DNA from: Orobanche coerulescens
Lineage: Eukaryota; Streptophyta; Magnoliopsida; Lamiales; Orobanchaceae
Direction: 5' to 3'
Assembly (NCBI GenBank): GCA_033398695.1
Contig: CM065802.1
Coordinates: forward strand, 151,390,096 to 151,454,095
DNA length: 64,000 nucleotides
In this document: positions 59,008-64,000 of the stretch, piece after piece
How positions within the stretch are numbered: the first letter of the stretch is position 1
How the letters are laid out: every line of letters starts with the position of its first letter
Made by a program: the position numbers and the translations under genes
The notes under the pieces: model-generated
Seen by the model: only the letters and a program-made list of their open reading frames with translations
What the model was told of the DNA's origin: nothing
The model's database searches: none

Positions 59008-59265
59008 CATATACGCCATCTCATCCGTGTTGTTGGTTACTAGTAATCCTTCAAAGTCGACAACAATACTAAAGATGATTTGCTCCTTCACCAGTTTTAG
59101 GTTGACTCCCTCGAAATAGGTAATTGAGTCCATTTCTGCAAAGAAGATGTTTCAATTTAGTGTAGTGAATATTCAGGTAATTTTTCTGCTTCTGAAAAAT
59201 TAGGGTTCTTGAGCTTGAAGACGATAAGATTTTTCTGAAATGATTTCCGCCGTCTTATATACCCA
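59008..59265 (-). pseudogene. Accessory ORF of the RT-less copia element, promoter and N-terminal part
   Basis: On the minus strand GGGTATATAAG (59254-59264) is a good TATA box. About 100 bases later the ATG at 59153 opens MDSITYFEGVNLKLVKEQ and IIFSIVVDFEGLLVTNNTDE, running up to the LARD insertion at 59008. The remainder lies at 5784-5032. A CTTTGCAG just before the ATG could be a splice acceptor, giving a 5'UTR intron. The phase across the LARD TSD is off by two bases, so a small indel has occurred at one side. Protein family not recognised. Confidence 0.6.
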
Positions 59266-59269
59266 GTTG

Positions 59270-59935
59270 AAAGGACATTTCTGAATTTATTAATAAAATA
59301 AGTAGGAGGCGTTACGAATGATGGTTGAAGTGATTGGACGTCGTGGAGGTAGTGTAATCATGTGTTTTTCCATGTGTAGATAAATAATTATATGTCGCTT
59401 AAGGGATAAGAGACTTAGATGGTTGACCGTTTGACTTCTGATGCAGCTGTGATCTTAATTTCTTATCTGCTCTGATCAGGGGACTTTTCTGTCTGTGCTC
59501 TGATCAGCTATCTTTCCTTCGTCTTCTGCATCAGGTGAGGTATGTCGCCTGTGTTAATGTCAGCTATATTTTCCTTGTCTGGTCTTCGAATCCTCATCTT
59601 GTCTCCGCATCAGTTAGCTAAAGTTCAAACGACTCTTGTCTGCTTCAGGTCAGGTGCAATTGTCTGCTTTAGGTCATATAAATTTTCTTCATGTCAGGTG
59701 ACTTTTCTTCTAGTCAGATGACTTTTCTTGTCCTTTTTCTTGGATCAGGTGACATGTCTTTTCTTTGATTCATACAGATCAGGTGACATGTACCTTCTTC
59801 TTTTATGATAAGATAACTTTTCTTGACCTATCTGATCAACTGTATCTGATCAGGTGACTTCACTTGTTTAGTTCTGATTAGATGACTTTTTCTTATTAGA
59901 GCATTCTTCAGCTGACTTTGAGAATTTCAATTAAG
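59270..59935 (-). other. Non-coding spacer with TCTGATCAGGTGAC-like words
   Basis: No gene seen. GATCAGGTGAC, TCAGGTGACTTTTC and similar words recur about ten times without a fixed period. This is probably untranslated DNA of the RT-less copia element, upstream of its accessory gene. Confidence 0.5.
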
Positions 59936-60026
59936 TACTTGATTTCTTGTTGCTGGTGCGTATGCTTCATCAAAATCTATTTCTTCATACTCAGTATGAC
60001 TTTTTGCTACCAGCTTTGCTTATATT
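59936..60026 (-). pseudogene. Remnant of copia reverse transcriptase
   Basis: About 27 codons on the minus strand, with one TAA, contain AKLVAK and then EIDFDEAYAPATR. This matches the copia RT motif around ARLVAKGY and DYDETFAPVAR. Nothing else of RT, integrase or RNase H is visible near it, so most of pol is deleted. Confidence 0.6.
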
Positions 60027-60274
60027 CCTAACAAGTTCCCCCTATTTGGGATGTCAGGTTTTTCTTTCTGCTGTTATTCCAAACTGCTGGTTTGTCCATA
60101 TGAGCTCTCCTCTATTGATTCATTTGGGCCTCTTGATTCTCTTGATTAGTTTATACTGACATTCTTTTAAATCCCAGACATGTTCTTGATCCACCTTGAG
60201 ATTGCAAACGATCATTCAACCCTTACTAATGACTATGTGATTGCTATACAGCAGCCTTTCCATTTCTTCTGCAA

Positions 60275-61742
60275 TCAAATAAGAAGAGATTTGGGTACCC
60301 ATATTTGAGTGGGTCCTCTAGGGTTAGTGGTTTTCACTGAAGAGTGGTTTCTCCTGTGAACCTTATTTCTATATGCATATTTATGCTCTCTTTGGTAACT
60401 AGTTGGATGTGGTCTATTATGATAACTCCACATATTTTGAAAATTATATTTGTTACCTCTATAAGATGCATAGTATCTAGGTCTATGCTCTTGATTTGGA
60501 TTGTGTACAGGATATGACTGATAATTTGAGTGTTGTGAGCCATTGTAAAACCTTGGCTGAGACCTATTATGAAAGTTTTGTGGTCTCCATACCTTATTAT
60601 CTTGAAAGTTTGGATAACCTTGAGGTTTCCATTTACCTCTCTCATTTTGAAATTTGTTTTTGGGGAGTCTTTGGTAGTAGGCAGAATGATGTAGTTTTGG
60701 CCATTGCCTAGTCTTTTGTATAGGTGGCTATTTTGAAAATCTTGGCTGCTGCCTCATTTTAAATACAATCTGGTTTGTAGACTCAGTAGTCTGAACAAGT
60801 AATTCTCCCTTTATGAAGGTAGTTTTAGAAGTGTAGGGAGTGTTGGGGTCATATCCAAGGCCTGATTTTAAATAAAATGGCATTTGGTTTATGCACAATC
60901 CATCTAAGGTTATAGATGCTTTCAATGATGTAATTTCTTTAGCTTGAGCATCGTTTAATTGTCTGAGTTTTGAAATTTCAGCTTCAAGATTTGTGAGTGC
61001 ATTTGATTTTTCATTGTTCAAGGCTGTTAGTCTATCTATTTCAGCAATAGCTATTTTCTCAGTTTCAGCCTGACTGGTTTTAAAATTTTTTGTATCCTAG
61101 CTGAGATTGTCAAAATTCTTTTCCAGTTGTGTTTTATCATTTCTCAGTTGGGTACTCTCAGTTGTTGCATCCAAGTGTGCTTTTTTAAGAATTTCAAAAT
61201 CTTTTAATAGTTGGTTTACAGATTTGTGAAGATCAATATCTTGAGACATATCAGAACTGAAACCTTCTGTAGTTTGAGGTTTGGATGTTACCTCTTCATC
61301 AGCAAGGTTAGCCATTAGGCAGTTGATTACGTCATCATCATCTTATAGGAATCCACTTGTTGATTCCATGTTCTTTTTGATCAGCTCTGTTTCTTCACAC
61401 ATTGCTGCTAATGTATCCCATGTTTCTTTGGCGTTTTGCATGTTTGATCTTTAACATGGTGGCTTGATCACAGGTCTGGTATAATATATATCTGGCTCGA
61501 TTGTCAAGGTTTGCCAGCTTTATTTCTTCAGAGGTCATCTCTGATCTGGTCTTGAGAATTTGTCTTGGTTTCCCAGCTGCAATATTCTCATCTATGTTGT
61601 CCTTCATGTAGATGAAATGACCTTCTTCAAATATACTCCACATGTCATCGTGGACAGATGATAGGTGTGCCTGCATTCTTATCTCCCATAATTCATAGTC
61701 ATCAAGTGAAATAACGGGAATTCTAGGATGCATGTGTTGCAT
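60275..61742 (-). pseudogene. gag: Gag of a SIRE-like copia element
   Basis: The N-terminus reads PVISLDDYELWEIRMQAHLS, a copia gag start, and continues through a UBN2-like region (RARYILYQTCDQATMLKI). A long coiled coil follows (KSVNQLLKDFEILKKAHLDA; EAEISKLRQLNDAQAKEITS), then LSGLGYD-like KSGLGYDPNTPYT. The basic C-terminus is rich in N, R, P and H (60280-60720) and closes with GPTQIWVPKS and TGA at 60275. No CCHC knuckle is evident. At least three stops and frameshifts break it. The long coiled coil and WVPK end are like SIRE/Maximus gag. Confidence 0.75.
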
Positions 61743-61818
61743 GTGTTGTGTTCCATTGTAATGAGAGACTAAAATATATACTCAAGTATATGGATCTGGT
61801 TCTGTAAAATTGAACCAA

Positions 61819-61832
61819 CCTCTCTGATACCA
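61819..61832 (-). other. Primer-binding site of the SIRE-like element
   Basis: The minus strand reads TGGTATCAGAGAGG two bases from the LTR end (CCTACA), a Met-type PBS. Confidence 0.8.
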
Positions 61833-61834
61833 CT

Positions 61835-63514
61835 TGTAGGTCACAAGTCGTCAGGAATAAGTCTAGCGGGTGGGGGGGGGGGGTGAATAGACTTATTAAA
61901 CTCGTTTTCTTAATCAGGTGAGTTTCTTCAATTGTATAATATGAAACTAATAAACCTTAGCTGCAGATGAGTAGTGCGGAAGCACAATTGGTAACACTGC
62001 AGGTGACGTATGTCAACTATAAAGACTAAGCAATGCGGAATACAGTTGACTATTAAATGGAAAAGTAAATATGAATGCAGCAGATAAGTATGATGAATCC
62101 AGTAAAACACACACGCACTTATAGTGGTTTCAGAGGTGGGGTAATCTTCTACTAGTCCACTTTTCTCCAAACCAGTTAGAGATGAATTCACTATAACTTT
62201 CAACCAGTGATAAACATTACAATGATTTAAACCAGTTACAACAGCTTCCAACCAGTGGAAACCCGTGGCCGTTGCAACTCCCTTGACTGCCTAACACCTC
62301 TTGATCGAAAACCCTTGGATGTCTCACCAACTCTCGAGCTGTCTATTACCTTCTAATCAAGAACCCATGGATGCCCTACCAGTCGCGAAACTTCTGAAGA
62401 ACCTCGTTCAAAGAAGTACCCCATACTCAGCTTTTAAGACAACGGTGTTGTCTTCTCCAACTTCAAGAGCTTCTCAGAATATGATCTTTTAAACTTTGCT
62501 CTTCACGATGCTATAGTTCTTTTGATAGCTTTGATTGCTTTGATTACTTAGATTGCTTGTAAGTATTGTTCGCATCGTACTTTTCTCAATTCCGATCTTT
62601 AGATATTTATAGAGTGATTCTTTGAGCTTCCTTCATAGCCGTTGCATCTCCTATAACAAATCCGTCCATTGGAGAGTGGACTTCTTTGTTTATCTTATCA
62701 TTCCGTTGTACAGCTTGATTCCATTTTCAATTCCGACCATTTGAAAGAATTCTTTTGGTCGTGCTGCTTTTCTTGATTTGTATATTCATCAGTATTCAGT
62801 ATGCGAATCTCAAGGAATATTTTATTCCTAACTTTCTGGGAATCTTCGGTTTGTCTCTTTACATCTGCATGTGAATTTCCATTATTATTGACTTCAACGC
62901 TTGCTGACATGGACTGGGTTTCTTAAACTAGGCTGATATCTTGTCTGAAAAGCTTATCTGATATCTCTAGGTCAGACCTGCCAGATATGCGGTCAATCTT
63001 ATCTGATGTAAAACTTCTCTGATAACTTTGTAGAAGTTCTCTAATATGATGAGATGAAGTCCTCTACTCTGGTTTGGTTAAAGTTCTCTGATCTGATGGT
63101 CAAACTTCAGCTAATGTTTTGTGTTGACCAGACCTTCTCGGATAATAAGTTGTCTGATGATAACTTGTCTGTGGTCAACCTTCTCCGATCTTCTTGAGTT
63201 GACCAAGACTCGACTGAAATTTTCTCGCTTGATGATAACTCGTTTTTTCATCGGCTGCTACAGTGTTTTGGTCAAATCTCTCTGATATTTCTATTGACCA
63301 AAACTCGCCTGATAAAAAGGTCGCCTGATAACTTATCTAATATATCATCGGTTCTATACTTAGCCTATTTTTAACTAATTAACTTCATATCAATCTTTGC
63401 CTACATCAATGGCTTATAGAAGATACTCATTTGGTTCTTCTTTACAATGCCAAGTTTTTAGAGTATACATTTGAATAAATCACAAGTGCACGGATGACAT
63501 CATCAAAATCTAAC
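61835..63514 (-). repeat. 5' LTR of the SIRE-like copia element
   Basis: 1680 bp, TGTAGGTCACAAG to ATCTAACA on the plus strand. On the minus strand it starts TGTTAGATTTTGATGATG. CTCTATAAATATC at 62602-62614 is a good TATA box. Near the R/U5 end is a 12-G run (61872-61883). Words such as TCTGATAACTT recur at 62950-63340. No matching 3' LTR was found inside the window. Confidence 0.8.
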
Positions 63515-63712
63515 AAGTATTCCTAATAATTTCCCCTATTGGCAAAACTTTAAGCATTTCAAATGTAAGACAAGTCTGCACAAAGATAAAGTGCAAGACA
63601 AAAGTTAAACTCAGTCTGTTTGATACAACTAGTGGTTGTCATTCAAGTGTCTGTTATAAATTTTCAGAGTTATTACATTTCAGTTCAGAACAATCTGAAT
63701 GAAAAATGAAAT
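63515..63712 (-). other. PPT-like tract and 3'-internal sequence of a neighbouring copia unit
   Basis: On the minus strand GCCAATAGGGGAAATTATTAGG lies just upstream of the LTR start, where a copia polypurine tract would be. No coding sequence is visible here. Confidence 0.5.
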
Positions 63713-64000
63713 TTAATAATAACAAGTATGCAGAATACGATTAAGCTCTTTCGTATGCAGAATACGATTAAGCTCTTTGGGATTTAAAGCACAATATAGC
63801 AGTTGAGTGGCACGGGATTTAATGTGTGTGTTTCTCCAGACATCTTCATTATATTCTTCGAATTTTTTCAATGACCCGTATTCTTTCTTAGCCAGTTTGG
63901 GACCAAGAGCAATAACCTTCCATATCTCGATGTCATAAGCTTGGACAAAGATAGCCATCTTCTTTTTCCATGTCATAAAATTAGATCCATCGAATAAAGG
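63713..64000 (-). pseudogene. gag: Gag N-terminal fragment of a second copia unit
   Basis: The minus strand, open from the window edge, reads PLFDGSNFMTWKKKMAIFVQ, then WKVIALGPKLAKKEYG and TQLLYCALNPKELNRI. This is a copia gag of the WK...LGP...NAKA..LYCAL type, different from the gag at 60275-61742. It ends in a 26-base tandem duplication (GTATGCAGAATACGATTAAG at 63726 and 63752) and a stop. The rest of gag and pol is missing before the PPT-like tract. Confidence 0.7.

Noticed and set aside
34542..59900. TCTGATCAGGTGA shared by the Tat 3'UTR repeat and the spacer at 59440-59890
   Set aside because: The shared word is only 13 bases, spacing and flanks differ, and TGATCA is self-complementary. 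I treat it as coincidence unless longer alignments are found.
60026..60052. AAATAGGGGGAACTTGTTAGG as a polypurine tract and LTR start
   Set aside because: It resembles the tract at 63515-63541, but the following bases translate as copia RT (AKLVAK, EIDFDEAYAPATR) and do not match the LTR at 61835-63514. It may be a deletion junction.
1..64000. CRISPR-like arrays, tRNA or rRNA genes, host protein genes
   Set aside because: Tandem repeats here are direct repeats in LTRs and UTRs without spacers. I saw no tRNA cloverleaf beyond primer-binding sites, and no exon set outside retroelements.

Overview
The window is intergenic plant DNA made almost entirely of LTR retrotransposons. No host gene was recognised. 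The lineages seen (Tekay/Del chromovirus, Tat and Athila of Ty3/gypsy, and two Ty1/copia types) are plant-specific, so the source is an angiosperm, probably a eudicot; I cannot name the species. Every coding region found is an element gene carrying nonsense or frameshift damage.

Layout. 1-5031 holds two related plus-strand LTRs, one abutting and probably inserted in the other. 5032-5784 and 59008-63514 are two halves of one minus-strand, RT-deleted copia element carrying an accessory reading frame. It is split by a 53 kb insert, 5785-59007, which is a LARD-like Tekay-type element with 2.3 kb LTRs and almost no coding capacity. Inside that element lies a plus-strand Tat element (12625-56222). 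Its pol is split by a copia element (16603-32294, TSD CAAAC), whose own 3' LTR is split by a Tekay element (17664-24377, TSD AGTAG). The Tat element's 3' half is split by a double Athila-type element (35539-52322, TSD ACGAA) built as LTR-internal-LTR-internal-LTR. A SINE-like insert with an 18 bp TSD sits at 54114-54365. The right edge (63515-64000) holds a gag fragment of a further copia element.

The nest is therefore five levels deep: copia(RT-less) > LARD > Tat > copia > Tekay. Target-site duplications support four of the insertions, and reading frames that resume across the inserts support three. By eye, over the first 100-200 bp only, LTR pairs differ by roughly 3% (Tekay), 6% (Tat) and 9% (LARD), the order nesting predicts.

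Two themes stand out. First, GC-rich palindromic clusters (GTGCCGCGGCAC, ACACGGC-type, TAGCGYGCGCTA) sit just upstream of TATA boxes in LTRs of unrelated families and in front of an internal Athila gene. Second, three families carry an accessory reading frame outside gag-pol with its own TATA-like promoter: Athila ORF2 (with a 5'UTR intron), the Tat antisense ORF, and the ORF of the RT-less copia element. Premature stops in Tekay and Tat are mostly TAG.
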